64,000 nucleotides of DNA, from contig OY997593.1 in the NCBI GenBank assembly GCA_963921825.1, forward strand, positions 49,708,039 through 49,772,038. The letters are read 5' to 3'. Shown here piece by piece: positions 40,098 to 52,079 of the stretch. The DNA is from Erodium maritimum (lineage: Eukaryota > Streptophyta > Magnoliopsida > Geraniales > Geraniaceae). The notes beneath the pieces are model-generated. The model was not told the DNA's origin, made no database searches, and worked only from the letters and a program-made list of their open reading frames with translations. Every line of letters begins with the position of its first letter. The stretch's first letter is position 1. The position numbers were made by a program, and so were the translations under genes.

Positions 40098-41055
40098 GGA
40101 CCAGGAGATATATAGCCACTGCCATTCTTGATAGTAGCCATGATCTCTTCCTAAGTGAAAGGACTCTCCAAGAAAATAGCTTGAGTGTGAGAAAGCGTCT
40201 TGAAAGAAAGCAAGGACAAGTTTATAGATGTTGTTTTTCCTCTCATGAATTTGTTGGTGAAGTGCCTAGCTACAAAGGTCTTGATCTGATAGGGAGATTC
40301 AACTAAAGGTTGTTCATCATGGTGTTGAAGAGTTTGGTTCTAGTAAACTTCAAATTTCCAGTCACATGAAAATATCTAGAGCATCTCTCCCCTTCAAGAA
40401 TCCAACGAAGTTTGGATTTCTATCCGCAGACTTTAGACTAAGACTTTAATTTCCTGATCAGGAGTACAAAAAAGAGAGCTCTATGACTATTTTCCAGGGC
40501 AGATAGTGGTCTAAACTCCAGTAAAAGATCCAAGAAATTGATGTTTTTGGAGTAAAATAAATATATTTCTCTATACTTCCAAAGATATCAACCCTCCACC
40601 CTTTTAAGAAAGTTCCAAGTGTCTTGAGTTTGTACCGAAACCTGTTCCGAGGATCACTAGTAACAATCATTGAACTCTAGAAATTGCACACATCAGGCTA
40701 AAAACTCTTATGATCTAACCAAGAATTACAAAATTTGAAAGGCTTAAGGCCTCAATTAATAGAGGGGGAGGAAATAAGAAGCGGTTGGTGATCTGAGATG
40801 TTTCTAGGTAGGTACTAGAGAGACCAAAGGGGGAAATGTAGCAAAAAATGTAGGATTGACAAGAATCCTATCAATTCTAGAACCCCTAGAGTAAGGGCCA
40901 AACCAAGTGTAAGTGCCCCCATCCAGTGGTAAATTCAGTAATCGCAAAGCCCCAACAAGCTGATTAAAAGGATTTGAGGTAGAAAAATAGAGCTTGGATT
41001 AGATTTGTCTGTTGTTGATAATATATCATTGAAATCCCCTCCATAAACAATGGGA
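40098..41055 (-). pseudogene. Old LINE endonuclease and RT start (piece 4 of 4)
   Basis: On the minus strand, from about 41020 downward, one reads GGDFND, then GSRIDRILV, RNISDHQPLL and LKPFKFCNSWLDHK. These are the ordered motifs of the LINE endonuclease (EEP fold), including the SDH catalytic triplet. Many frameshifts and stops are present. Its high end stops near 41055 where Harbinger-type sequence begins, so the LINE 5' end, including ORF1, is absent. Confidence 0.8.
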
Positions 41056-41101
41056 CACAAACACTTCTACAACTTCACTCTCCTATTCTCCATATCGAAA
41101 A

Positions 41102-42267
41102 ATGTCTGGCTCGGAAACTCAACGTTCGCATTCATCGGATGACGAACAACGAAGGGCGGATGATTTCAGATTATTACCCAATGACCTAGGCAGCTTCCGC
41201 GACTTGTTGACACAACCGTCCTAGAACTTTGCTTTTTCCTACTATATGCCACCGAGCTCTAGCTCAGGTACTTTCAAACTCGATAATGTAATTTTTTAAT
41301 TTAGTCATGTAATTTAGTTTTCAATTTATATAAGTAACCGATATAAATGCTATGTCTGAATACATGTCCAGGTCAATTCAATACAGGTGCAACTCCATTC
41401 AACCCCGGTCCGGGTCAATTCCACCACAGGAAAAACTACCCATTCCCACGTCCGTACAACCCATTCCCGTGTCCACCGCAAAGCTACCCGGATCCACCGT
41501 AAAACTATCTAGGTCAACCGCAAAGCTATCCGGGTCCACCTCAACACAACCAGCCATCCAACTACTATGGGTACGCCGATTACCCATTATGACAACAACA
41601 CGTGCCCGGCAACAACGACACCCGTATGTCATCCCAATCATCCTCTATAGGTCCTTCCCAACCACAACCGGCTTGTGCAACAAAATCGAGGAAACAATGG
41701 CCCGTCGAGGAAGAAAAGCACCTCATAAGGAAATGGCTCCAAATATCAAAAGACCCGATTAGAGGCAACTCCCAAATAGGTAACACATTCTGGTACATAG
41801 TGACAAAGTGCTACAACGAGGGAGGAGTTCACCCGCATTTCGAGTGGGGAACGGTGAAGAAACATTGGAACGCCAACAAGGCGCGCGACAAGAGGTTCCT
41901 CGGTTTTCTAATACTCTCGAAGGCCGAGTACCATAGCGGCTGGAACCACAATGACCACATGAGGGCGGCAAAGGAGATATGGCGCAATATACGGGACAAC
42001 CAAAGAATGAGGAATGACCCGAAAAATTTCGAGCTCGATCATTGGGTTGAGTTGCTTGAGAACGAGGAAAATTTCACCGCCGAGGAAGGGACCATCGCTA
42101 CTATACGCTGACAACGGTTGGATGAGGCTGGGAATTATAGCTCAACCCCACCCACTAGTATCGGTGAAGATTACACGCCTCTCGATGGTGACTCCCAACA
42201 AGATTGTCCACATTCCGAACCGAAGAAGGGAGGTTCTCAAGAAATACCCCCTTCTCATACGACATAA
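41102..42267 (+). pseudogene. PIF/Harbinger-type ORF1, second copy
   Basis: Exon 1 is 41102-41277 (start MSGSETQRSHSSDDEQ, with a TAG after about 39 codons). Exon 2 runs from 41372 and contains the longest intact stretch (41602-42111, 169 codons). Its SANT/trihelix-like domain begins KQWPVEEEKHLIRKWLQ and ends FELDHWVELLENEENF. A TGA replaces a codon just before RLDEAGNYSSTPP, after which the frame is open again to 42267. It is co-linear with 2434-3575 and 46079-47434. In intact elements it binds the element's ends and assists the transposase. Two stops make it a pseudogene. Confidence 0.7.
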
Positions 42268-42840
42268 GGAGGTGGGTCGGAAGGTCATCCATCTCATATG
42301 AGACAAATCAAACAATAAAAGTCTAAATAACCAGATCTTACAACTATGAAGTACAAAACAAGTAAAAGTAAAAGGTATATCACCCGGATTTTACAACCAT
42401 GAAACACACAAAAGAAAAGGTCTTTAACCCGGATTTTTCAACCATTAAGCACAAGCAATATTGACATAAAACCAACCAACATCCTAAGAAAGTAAAACAC
42501 CAAGTCTCATTAGGACCATCAACCTGTCACTTAGACTGGAAGACAAACACTAACACGTCAATGACCAACACCGCAAGCGACAAACACAGTTCTGTTGAGT
42601 AATACCCACCCAAACACAGTAACCCCAAAAACGAATATGAAAGTAAACAGTTGAGTGGCACAATGACCAAACCACTCACCGGCGGTCAACACTTTAAACC
42701 GGCGAGTCTTAATCACATAAGTGGAAGGATGCAGATGAATATCAAACAGAAAACGATTAAGGGGCAACGCGGGGACACAAATCTTAAGTTTAAGAGAGGG
42801 TATACAAGTATCAGTACCACGACGAACCGCTAGATCCACC
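42268..42840. other. Unassigned sequence left of the hAT insertion
   Basis: Includes two to three imperfect copies of a unit with CCCGGATTTTACAACCATGAA (42330-42450). A minus-strand open frame (42558-42869) runs into the hAT element, so part of it is accidental. Continuity with 44271 onward, after removing the hAT insertion, suggests a single older minus-strand element of unknown type. Confidence 0.35.
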
Positions 42841-43263
42841 CAGGGATGGTAATGGGGCGGGGACCCCATGCCCCGTCCCGCGTCCTCGCCACTCGCCCCG
42901 TCCCTGCCCCGTCCCCGCGTTGACCCCGTCCCGCAGGGACGGAGCAGGGAACGAGGATTTTATTCCCCGTCCCATTCTCTCCCCGCGGAGGATTTTATTC
43001 CTTACCTCGTTCCTGCCCCATTCTCATCACCCGAAAAAAATGCACATTTGAAATGACAATTCTTAATTCATAATTTTAAACAACATAAATAGTCAAACCA
43101 TATTTTAAAACAACATACATATAAAATAAACATCACATGACAATGATATCCATGTCTTATAATAGTTTACCCATAAGAAAAAGTATTAACGAAATATCTT
43201 ATAACATAAAACTTAGAGTTCCCAACTTGACTTCATAATGGTACAAATAAAATCATCACGTTA

Positions 43264-43513
43264 GAAATTTTAAGTTTAATTTTTTATTCCAACTTTTAAG
43301 ATATTTGAGTTGTGATTATGATTTGATATTGATATTGATATAAATGCTAATCATATATAATATAATTATATCACTTTATGTATATGTAACTTACATATAC
43401 ATAAGGTGATACAATTATATTATATATGATTAACATTTATATCAATATCAAATCATAATTCCAACTCAAATATCTTAAAAGTTGAAATACAAGTTAAACT
43501 TAATATTTCCAAA
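43264..43513. repeat. Long near-perfect inverted repeat (hairpin)
   Basis: The left arm (43264-43389) and right arm (43391-43513) pair with few mismatches around a centre at ATGTAACTTACAT. Key blocks such as GATTTGATATTGATATTGAT are mirrored. Transcription would give a long double-stranded RNA; it may be a fold-back element inserted in the hAT. Confidence 0.85.
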
Positions 43514-43660
43514 AATATACAGTGTTGTGAATACAATTTCATAGACAAAAGATATAAACTTTACTACGGTATCAAACAAGAACAAACTTAAATATTAAAA
43601 TGTTCTATAAACGAAGAAAATGACATTGCTTTATTTGTACAAACATGACCACACAACAAA

Positions 43661-44043
43661 GGTAAATTACATTGACATACCGCGTATTATATGTGTTTTA
43701 ACGGTTAAATACTCCAAAGTTATTTCGTAAAGAAAACATACTCCGAACTAGCACATAGTAACAACATCCCCCATTTCATCCATTTTTCCATCCATTTATT
43801 GTTTATTTTTTTAGAAATTTCAAAACTATCCGTAGTGTTATAATCCTAAAACCAACTTCAACCTTAAATCCAACCCTAAATGTCTCTCCAAACCTAATAC
43901 TAACCCTAAAATGGATGGAAAAATGGATGGAAGAGGATGTTGTTACTAAGTGGTAGTTCGGGGTATGTTTTCGTTACAAAATAACTTTAGGGTATTTATC
44001 CGCTAAACTCGTATAGTATGGAGTATGTAAACCTAATTTACCC
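43661..44043. mobile_element. Inverted-repeat MITE nested in the hAT element
   Basis: Left GGTAAATTACATTGACATAC and right CTAATTTACC are mirrored, and arms of about 130 bases share TACTCCAAAGTTATTT and CATCCATTTTTCCATCC blocks. The structure is Mutator-like, but I found no matching target duplication. Confidence 0.65.
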
Positions 44044-44278
44044 AAGGTTTAAACATGAGAAAATGTTCTTAGACAAGTGTATTGTTATTATTATTATGTA
44101 TATATAAGTTATAATATTTTATTATGAAATAATGGTGCGGGGTACGGGGCGGGGAGTGCTTGCTCCACCCACGCCCCACCAAAATCCTTGTTTATCGCCC
44201 CATACCCCCTCCCTCGCTTAAAAAATCCCTGTCCCAAATCCGCCCCGCGCGGGGCGGTTTTCCATCCCTAGATCCACC

Positions 44279-45874
44279 CTTGATGAATGAAGAAACGTGT
44301 CCCGCGACCAATTCTGAAACGAAACGCTAGACAACCAAACGAACCACCAGTTGCAGCTAGAGAAACTCCGTAACGATCCAAAGCTTATAGTATAAAGAAG
44401 CGCGTTCCACAATCCGAACTGGAACAAGACACCTCAAATGACCAGAGTGACACTCCACCGTCGAGACTATAAGGGATAAATCAGATGTTGGAACTCGAAC
44501 TCAGACCTCTGATACCTAATTTCGGTCAATAACGAGAAAATCCCCAAAGGGGGAGGAACGATATTTCTACCGAGTACGAGCTCAGACCTCCAAGAAGGTA
44601 GCAGCAAGTCATCACTTTCAGGGATCCGAGGCTAGAGCTCGAGCTGAGCATTCTGAAACCAAGACAGGTAACCCCCTCGTCGGCCAACACTAAGAGAGGA
44701 ACATTAGGGGAAGGCCTGAAGTAATAACGAGCATGAGCCAACCCGAACCTTGACAGATCTGACACCAAAGCCAGCAGAGAAGCTCATAATGCCATGTGAC
44801 CAAAAGAAACCTCCTACATCGACTAGACTAGGACCACAACGATCAAATCCTTGGAGGATGAAGAAGCGTTTCCCAAGACCTGTACCAATACTAGTAACCT
44901 CTGAGGATTTGAGAGAGGCTCCATCCACATCACGCCAAGAAACATAACTATCGTAGAGACGGGAACACTAGTAGAAAACCAACTCTGGCTAAACAAGCAG
45001 GAGACAACGAATTCCCACAAGCCCATACACTCGGTCTACAAATGCAACTCCACCACAAAATGTCTACACAAGACACAAAGGAGCAAAAACTTACATGTAA
45101 CTCCGATAACCATGGAATCCCAACAAATAATACTGGGGACGAGTTTCGGTCGACGCTTGAGACCAAAGCTAGCGAAAAGAAGATGATTATGAGCTGCACT
45201 CTTGAAAACGGCGACAGAGGCATACCTTCCAGCTCTGAAGGGTATATTTGTAAAAATTTCCAGATCTGAAACCCCCGGCGAACGAATCACGGACTCCGAC
45301 CAAACCAGAGCCTCCGACGAATGTCTCACCCAAGAACAGAAACACTCGAATTTCGATGTCCCGAGGAACATCGGAGCAAACTGACGACCATTCTAACTAA
45401 GATGAGCCAAGAATAGGCAGAACCTGAGCTCGTGACCAGATATAGAGCCCCCCCGAGGATTTATTGACAAACTTTGGCAACACCATCCACAAAAGAAGAG
45501 GGTGCTACCAAGTTGGCACATAATCTCCAGATTCCTTCGGCTGAAGGAGAAGGCTAGAGGTCGAGCTTCTGGTGAACACGCGAACAACAAGCTCGGAAAG
45601 TCTGGATCTGCAGGACAAGAGCAGAGTAATGAGCAGGAAAAAAGGGAACTAATGGGGGAAGAAAACGGAAGAAGGAGGAGGAGGAGAAGAGAGAAGGCTC
45701 CGTCGGCAACAACTACAGTCGGAGCCATGGTTGTCACCGACGGAGGCAAGATGGGGAGGCGGCGGTAAAGAACTAGGATTTCAAGTTTTTGGGGTAGAGA
45801 GAGTTAAAACCAGGTTTGACTTTTTTGTGTTGTCTTTACAACACCCTAAATACGGTAGAATATGAGTATAGTTA
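44279..45874 (-). other. Unassigned minus-strand region, possible transposon leader
   Basis: Several minus-strand frames (45393-45749, 45036-45371, 44704-44928) overlap but none matches a family I know. The stretch 45640-45760 is purine-rich (GAAGGAGGAGGAGGAGAAG) like a 5' leader, so a minus-strand transcript starting near 45770 and running through 42300 is plausible. I do not assign a function. Confidence 0.3.
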
Positions 45875-47434
45875 GACCATCTACAACACCGCAAGTCGCA
45901 ACTCATGGTTCACAAGCATGGGTCGTGGGTCACGACTCATGGGTCAGACGTTATCCAATGAGATGCTAACATGTAGCGCCTCGGTGGATAAAAAATTAGA
46001 GCGTTGGAGAAATGCCCCCATCCCATTCATTACACCACGAACATTTCTCAACTTTCTCTCTCAAAAAATAAATAAAAATTGTCTAACGACGAAACTCAGG
46101 CGCTATATTCACCGGAGCAAGAAGATTACATACAGGATGAAGTTCAGTTCAACGCAGATCAACCCGACGACTTTCAACGGATGTTGAACCTCAACACTCC
46201 AAACAACCCTTTCATGCAACCCGGTTTCACCCCATGTTCTTTCAACCCTTACATGCAACCCGGTTTCAACCTAAGTTCATTCATCTTAGGTACTTTCAAC
46301 CCTCATCTTTCATTTCATTTACTAATTTTTTTATGTAAAGTATCATTTTTTTATTATTATATATGTTGTTAAATTAATTTCAACACAAGTCAATTCAACC
46401 CTAACTTCAAACCTCGTTCCCAATTATTACGGATAACCTAAGGCTGGTGGAGCACAACATGCCGACAGCAGCGACACCCCGATGTCGTCTCAATCGTCCT
46501 CTACATGTCCTTCCCAACGAAGGGTGCCAACTACTTATAGAACAAAATGGACACCTGAAGCGGATCAACACCTCATACATGTCTGGCTACGCACGTCTAG
46601 AGACGCATCGAAGGGAAACCAACAAGATGGTAGTACATTATGGGGCACAATTATCAGACAGTACAATGATGGGGGGCGTCATCCGGAATTCAGATGGAAA
46701 TCAATAAAGAACTACTAGAACAGACAATTACCTCTAGTGCGGTGGTACCACAACATTTTGACGAAGATGAAGGACGAAAACCGAAGCGGTTACAACGAGA
46801 AAATGTACATCAACGAGGCCAATCAGATGTACTATGACACAATGAAGGGAAATGAACCGAAGACTTTCGACCTCTAACATTGGTATGATATTTTGAAGTA
46901 TGAGGAGAAGATTATGGTAGATGAAGGCACGACCGGTTCTGTATGGCGACAATTAGATGAAGATGTGGTTTACAGCTCAACCCCACCCACTTTCCTCCCA
47001 CCAATGATGAAGATATTACACCTCTTAGTGGTGAGTTTGAACTGACTTCTGTATCCATCGATCTGAGCAACATATCAGCTCACCAAAGTGGTCCTTCACC
47101 TAAAGAGCGGTCGTTAGGCAAGAAGTCCACGACGAAGAGGAAGTGGAAGGGTCTCCAAGATCAAGTCAATGCAGTGGCCAACATGGAACGAGCAAAGGCA
47201 GAGCATGAGCGGGAAACAACCGAGAAAGATAACAAAAGGTTCAAGAAGGCGGACAAAATCATGATGTTGACCAACAAATGATGTGAAATCTTCAACGATC
47301 ACAAACAAATACAACAATAGGACGTGTCAAGGTTCACCGATAGGAAGATGGACCGATACACATTAATGTTGTCTGAGTTGTGGGAAGCATATGGTCAGAT
47401 CAAGACTCATATGAACAAACTCTCGGATGATTGA
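45875..47434 (+). pseudogene. PIF/Harbinger-type ORF1, third copy with left terminus
   Basis: The left end GACCATCTACAACACC follows TTA (45872-45874), matching the Harbinger target preference. Exon 1 begins at 46079 as TTGTCTAACGACG where other copies have ATG, so the start codon is lost; it ends at 46289 and exon 2 starts at 46390. The domain TKWTPEADQHLIHVWL leads to WKSIKNY, where a frameshift occurs. It resumes with a stop inside FDL.HWYDIL. The tail contains STTKRKWKGLQDQV and coiled-coil-like AKAEHERETTEKD, and ends GQIKTHMNKLSDD at 47434. Confidence 0.68.
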
Positions 47435-48375
47435 TGTCTTGATTGGATTGTATGCTTCAACTTGTATTTTTTGGGGTTGTACTATTTCAGGGATGAATAA
47501 AAGTTGAAGTTGATTTCCATTTAGTTAATTTATTTTATTATTAATTAATTTTGTTAAATTTATTTCAATTTTCTTTAGTATTTACTTTTTTTAGCATCTT
47601 CAGTTGTTGGCTGATAACTAGAGGATAGGCGTTGGCGGAAAGGAGACGTCGATGGAGAGAGCAGAAATGGAGAGGTGGATAGGCGGCGTAAATGTGTTGG
47701 TAGTTAACTTTACCGCTTACGTTACCGACATCCGTATCAGCCATCCTATGTGACCGTTGCCAATCAATAGTCAACACTGACTACCTCGTGATGAGTGGGG
47801 GTGACTATGGGTCAAATCCCTCTTTTACGTGCATTAGTACACGGTCATCAAGCAATATATGAGACAGTTACATACCGGTCAAACCCACAGGAAGTAAAGG
47901 TATCATTAGTATTTCTCTAAAACCAGGGGACGTGGGTTATCACTTCCACATCCCCGATAAGGAAAATAAAGGCGAAAAGAAAAAGTTTTTTTGATTATAT
48001 AACAAAAGGAAAAAACTATACATGCTACCACTGAAGACACATAATTATTGGTTCACACAAAGAGTCGGTCACAAGTATAAGTAAACATGAATTCCAATTA
48101 ACGCATGGGATGGTTAATGATGGGAAAATTAGTAAATGCTCTCCGTATGGTCTTAGAACACTTAAGTTTCTATGTATGTGGTATCATGAAATAAACCGCA
48201 TATTAGTCACATGGGATGACACAAGACCATTGCCTAGACCGATATGCAAACCACCAATCATCGGTAAAAGAAATAAATAATAGGGTGTAGTTCTATGATC
48301 TTGAGTAAAGATCGATCAATCCTCGAACAAGAGATAGCAACAACGAATGCATGTCACTCTCGCTACCAACTATCC
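47435..48375. other. Spacer with retroelement-like sequence
   Basis: No convincing gene. The stretch 47780-47900 contains ACGTGCATTAGTACACGGTC and GGTCAAACCCACAGG, phrases I associate with untranslated parts of plant LTR elements, though I cannot name the family. A possible Harbinger end (TTAGCATCTTCAG) is at 47592. Confidence 0.3.
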
Positions 48376-48685
48376 ACAAGTAGAGATAGCTACACCACTC
48401 GACGAATCTACTTAGCTACACTCCTAGTTCACTTCCTAATTCCCGAATGCCAACAATAAAGATGAACACCAAAATCAAGAAGAACTAAATAGAGAAACGA
48501 ATCACGAAGCTCTGGTAATACACAAGCATAAGTAAGTCTCTAAATCATGGAAGAATCTACATAGATACGCCTAGTTCACTTCTTGAAAACCAAGCAACAT
48601 CGATCAAGATGATTACTGGTAATCAAGTAAAACTACATATAGTAACGAATCACGAGACTCTAGTAATACGCAAACATAAGTAAAC
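48376..48685. repeat. Degenerate tandem repeat, about 140-bp unit (left part)
   Basis: Units beginning near GAATCTACTTAGCTAC and ending near AATACACAAGCATAAGTAAG recur at 48395 and 48535. A third unit lies beyond the solo LTR at 52080-52235. The solo LTR entered between units two and three. Confidence 0.75.
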
Positions 48686-50524
48686 TGTAATAACCACTCC
48701 CGGTCAACGCCAGTCAAACCTGCGAAAAACAGGGAAATTTAAAATATTTAAGACTGATAGTTAAGTGAACCTAAAATGACCCCGAGTGTCATACCGGACT
48801 TAAGTTGACCCCGTTATTGACCAAAGTGAGTTCCGGGGGAATCAGGGCAACTTTCTGATCAATTCGGGAAATGTTGACTTTTCGCTGGAAAAGTCAACTG
48901 AGCGACGTTTTGGTCCATTCGAGGACCGTTTTGGATCCGAAAAGCTTAGCCGTCGTCGCAGCGGTCTTAGTTGAGTCGTTTCCTTGTAGCTCGTCAAGTT
49001 TCGTAATTTCTTGGGAAAAGTGCCCGTTCGGGGCCAAAAACGTCCGTTTTTCGCGAATCTGATTGGAAAATATCTAGATATTTTCCAAAAGGTGTGGGAC
49101 CCACCTTCACACTTGTCCTAATTGTGGTGGTGTTAGTTTTGGGGGGGAAATGTGTGGTGCCTATGTGTGGCCGGCCATATGTGTTTAAAGGAGAAAAAAA
49201 AAGAAAATGAGTTAGTTGATTTAATTAGAAAGGAAGAGAGGGTTTAGAGAGAGAAGGAGAAGAAGAAGAAGAGAGAAGAGAGGGAAAGCTAGGGTTTGGA
49301 GTTTATCGAACCTTTGGATCGTCTCAAGGCAAGGAGCAATCTCGTTCCCCTCGTTCTCCTCTTGAGTAAGCACCGAACCGATTCCCGTTTTGTTGATTTT
49401 CAATTGTTAGGGTTTGTGTAAAACTATTAGTTTAAGGTGGTTTTGGTGTTGGGGTAATTGTTGGAGACGTTTTAGAGGTGTTGGAGGCTTGATTGAACGT
49501 TTTCTGGTGACCGGGGGCTCGGGAGAAGCCCCGGCCACCATGGGGGGTGGCCGGCCACCATAGGAGGTGGCTGGCCGGACCTAGGGCCGGCCACCACCAT
49601 GGTGGCCGAGCCCCACATGAACCCTAGGACCCACGGCCTAGCTTGGCCGGGTGGGGCCCACGTGCTCGGGTGATCGGGTTTAGTGTTTCGGGTGGTTTAA
49701 AACGTTTCCCGGACCATTTATCCTTAACCGAATCGAAAATTGGAATTAAATTGGAGAAGTTGTAATTTATCGGGTTTAGAAACTTTAAACGTCATTTAAT
49801 TGACTCGGAAGTCGGAATTAAATTCGGTCAAGTACATTGGGACCCTTGAATTATTCTAAGACCGTAGAAACAAAAACGGGAACTTTTGGAGCCCCGGAAG
49901 GGCATTTACTAAACCCGGGCAGATTCGCCATATCGGGCGAATCGGGCCTTGATGGGTCCCTTATCGACAATGTCGAGTAATTGGGAAGTTTGGGAGTGAT
50001 CGACATTGTCGGGGTTAAGTTTGGGCATCGAGTTTAATGATTTTCAGTTTATTCCTGCAAGTTGTTAAGTGCCTTTAAATTGTGTTCTTTTAGATCGTGC
50101 CACGGACCGAGGCAAGGGAAAGCTGGGTGAGTGACTGAGATCATCACCGGAGCTCGTTGTTTGTCTTTTGGGAGAACACGCACGAGGTAGGGAAAAGTAA
50201 CCGGATCTCGGCCCTGACTAGGGAAAGTTAACAGTAGAATTGCATGTGACACCGGGGTGTCGTGGGTTAAATAGGTTTATTTAAATATTAGAAAAGCATG
50301 ATACGGGAACGTAGCAATTATGAGAAAAGCATGTGACACTTAGTAGTGTCGTAGGAACAGAGAACTTAGCGTTATTAGAATTACTGGAGGCATATGACCA
50401 TGCCCGGAGGTTGTTTGTGAACTTATCGATATTAGGAGTACTGGATGCATATGACCATGCCCGGAGGTTGATTGAGAAACTGTTGATATTAGGACTGTTG
50501 GAGGCTTTGGTTAAGCCGGAGGTT

Positions 50525-51150
50525 GATTGATTATGGTGTCTTGGGTGGCTTTGAGAGCCCGTGTTTTGTTGTTGAGTTTGGGTGGCCATGAGAGCCCGTG
50601 TTTTGCTGTGGTGTCTTGGGTGGCCTTGAGAGCCCGTGTTTTATTGTTGAGTTTGGGTGGCCATGAGAGCCCGTGTTTTGCTGTTGTGTCTTGGGTGGCC
50701 TTGAGAGCCCGTGTACTAAGGTTGGTGTCTTTGGCTGGCCTGACCGAGTTAGAGTCTCGGGGGGGGGGGGGGGGGGGTTGCAAGCATTCTTTAGTTGGCT
50801 TATGAGTTAGAGTCTCGGTAAGTTACAAGCGTGTTTTATTGTTGAGTTTGGGGTGGCCATGAGTGCCCGTGGGGTCGTTGAACCCGCGTCTTTACCTTTG
50901 GTGTTTTGGGTGGCCATGAGTGCCCATGGGGTGGTTGAGCCCGTGAGTTACTGTTGGTGTGTCTTGGGAGGCCGTGAGTGCCTGTGGGGCTGTTGAGTCC
51001 GTGTTTTACGGTTGATGTGTCTTGGGAGGCCGTGAGTGCCTGTGGGGCTGTTGAGTCCGTGTTTTACTGTTGGTGTGTCTTGGGAGGCCGTGAGTGCCTG
51101 TGGGGCTGTTGAGTCCGAGTTTTACTATTGGTGTCTTGGTGGCCATGAGT
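50525..51150. repeat. Tandem repeats in solo LTR
   Basis: A unit with GTCTTGGGTGGCC(A/T)TGAG and GCCCGTGTTTTGCTGTTG recurs about five times, then a variant with TGTGTCTTGGGAGGCCGTGA four times. This is the reverse-oriented counterpart of the arrays in the gypsy LTRs. Confidence 0.9.
50759..50777 (+). repeat. Homopolymer run of 19 G
   Basis: It interrupts a repeated GAGTCTCGG(T/G) unit that elsewhere has only two or three G. It can be real expansion or an assembly or base-calling artefact. Confidence 0.9.
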
Positions 51151-52079
51151 GCCTGCGAGTGTTGAACCTGTGTTGTTACTGGTTGTTGAACTTGCTTGTG
51201 ATTGTGATTGTGATTGTGATTGTGTTTGTGGTTACCTGAGGTTGGGGGCCCGCTTCATGAAACGGGGGTCCACGAGCACACGCGTCTGCATGTTCAGACG
51301 GGGTAGGGGGCCCGCCCGCCAATAAAGGGGTCCTGGCCGCGCGTGTGTGGTTTGGGTTTGTGAGCATACTTTGGCTAGCTTACGAGTTAGAGTCTCGGTA
51401 AGTTGCAAGCATTCTTTGGCTGGCTTACGAGTTAGAGTCTCGGGAAGTTGCAAGCATTTTTCCGGCTGGCTTACGAGTTAGAGTCTCGGTAAGTTGCAAG
51501 CATTCTTGGGTTGGCCTGACCGAGTTAGAGTCTCGGGAGGGCTTGAGCATTCTTGGCAGCTGGTTTGCGATCCTTTGTGATCTTATTTGGTGTGCGATCC
51601 TTTATGATCTTGTTTGGTGTTGCGTAGTCTTTCTGTCGTGTTCTTGGAAGAGGTCGTGATCGTTGTGTCGGGTCTACTTTACGTGTCAGAGTACTTGGGT
51701 TGGGGACAGTGTTCCCCGGTGTTGACCTTGTTTTTGGTGTTACCGGCATTGTCTGCTAATTATGCCGTAGTCAGTCTGTTATCCGTGGTGGTGAGCGAAC
51801 GCTCACCCCTAGCTGCTTTTCCTACAGGTACCGTTCGCAGGCTGGACTAAGGGAGCTTCTGAAGCTTGAAGAGCTTGAAGCGGGTTTCTGGGTGTTTTGA
51901 GTCTAGTGACGTGTACCTCGTTTTTGTCCACTTGTTGGGACGTGTTTTAAGTTGTAATTATTATTTTGTTGAACTAAACTGGTATTTTAAAGTGATTTAA
52001 TGAAAACAGGTTTCAAGTGTTTTTATGTTTTTAAAACGTTCGCGTCCCGAGTTCGGTTTACTGAAATTGGGTCGTGACA

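Larger units (their letters stand above)
42841..44270. mobile_element. hAT-type element (1430 bp) with GC-rich ends
   Basis: The ends CAGGGATGGTAATGGGG and TTTTCCATCCCTA are inverted repeats flanked by a perfect eight-base duplication GATCCACC (42833-42840 and 44271-44278). The ends are rich in CCCCGTCCC and GGGGCGGGG. The AT-rich centre carries two other inverted-repeat structures. No transposase was found. It resembles the element at 54229 in end structure. Confidence 0.9.
48686..52079 (+). mobile_element. Solo LTR of a Ty3/gypsy element (3394 bp)
   Basis: It runs from TGTAATAACCACTCCCGG to GGGTCGTGACA and is flanked by a perfect five-base duplication TAAAC (48681-48685 and 52080-52084). 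It is clearly related to the LTRs of the gypsy element at 16796-35851 in opposite orientation, and closest to the LTR at 62315. It contains a long tandem region (50525-51150) and a 19-base run of G. No internal genes lie inside; overlapping frames are from repeats. Confidence 0.94.

Noticed and set aside
45393-45749. Minus-strand frame beginning MPPSVTTMAPTVVVADG
   Set aside because: Reading of a purine-rich leader on the opposite strand; Leu/Ser-rich composition follows from the GAGGAG repeats and no family is recognised.
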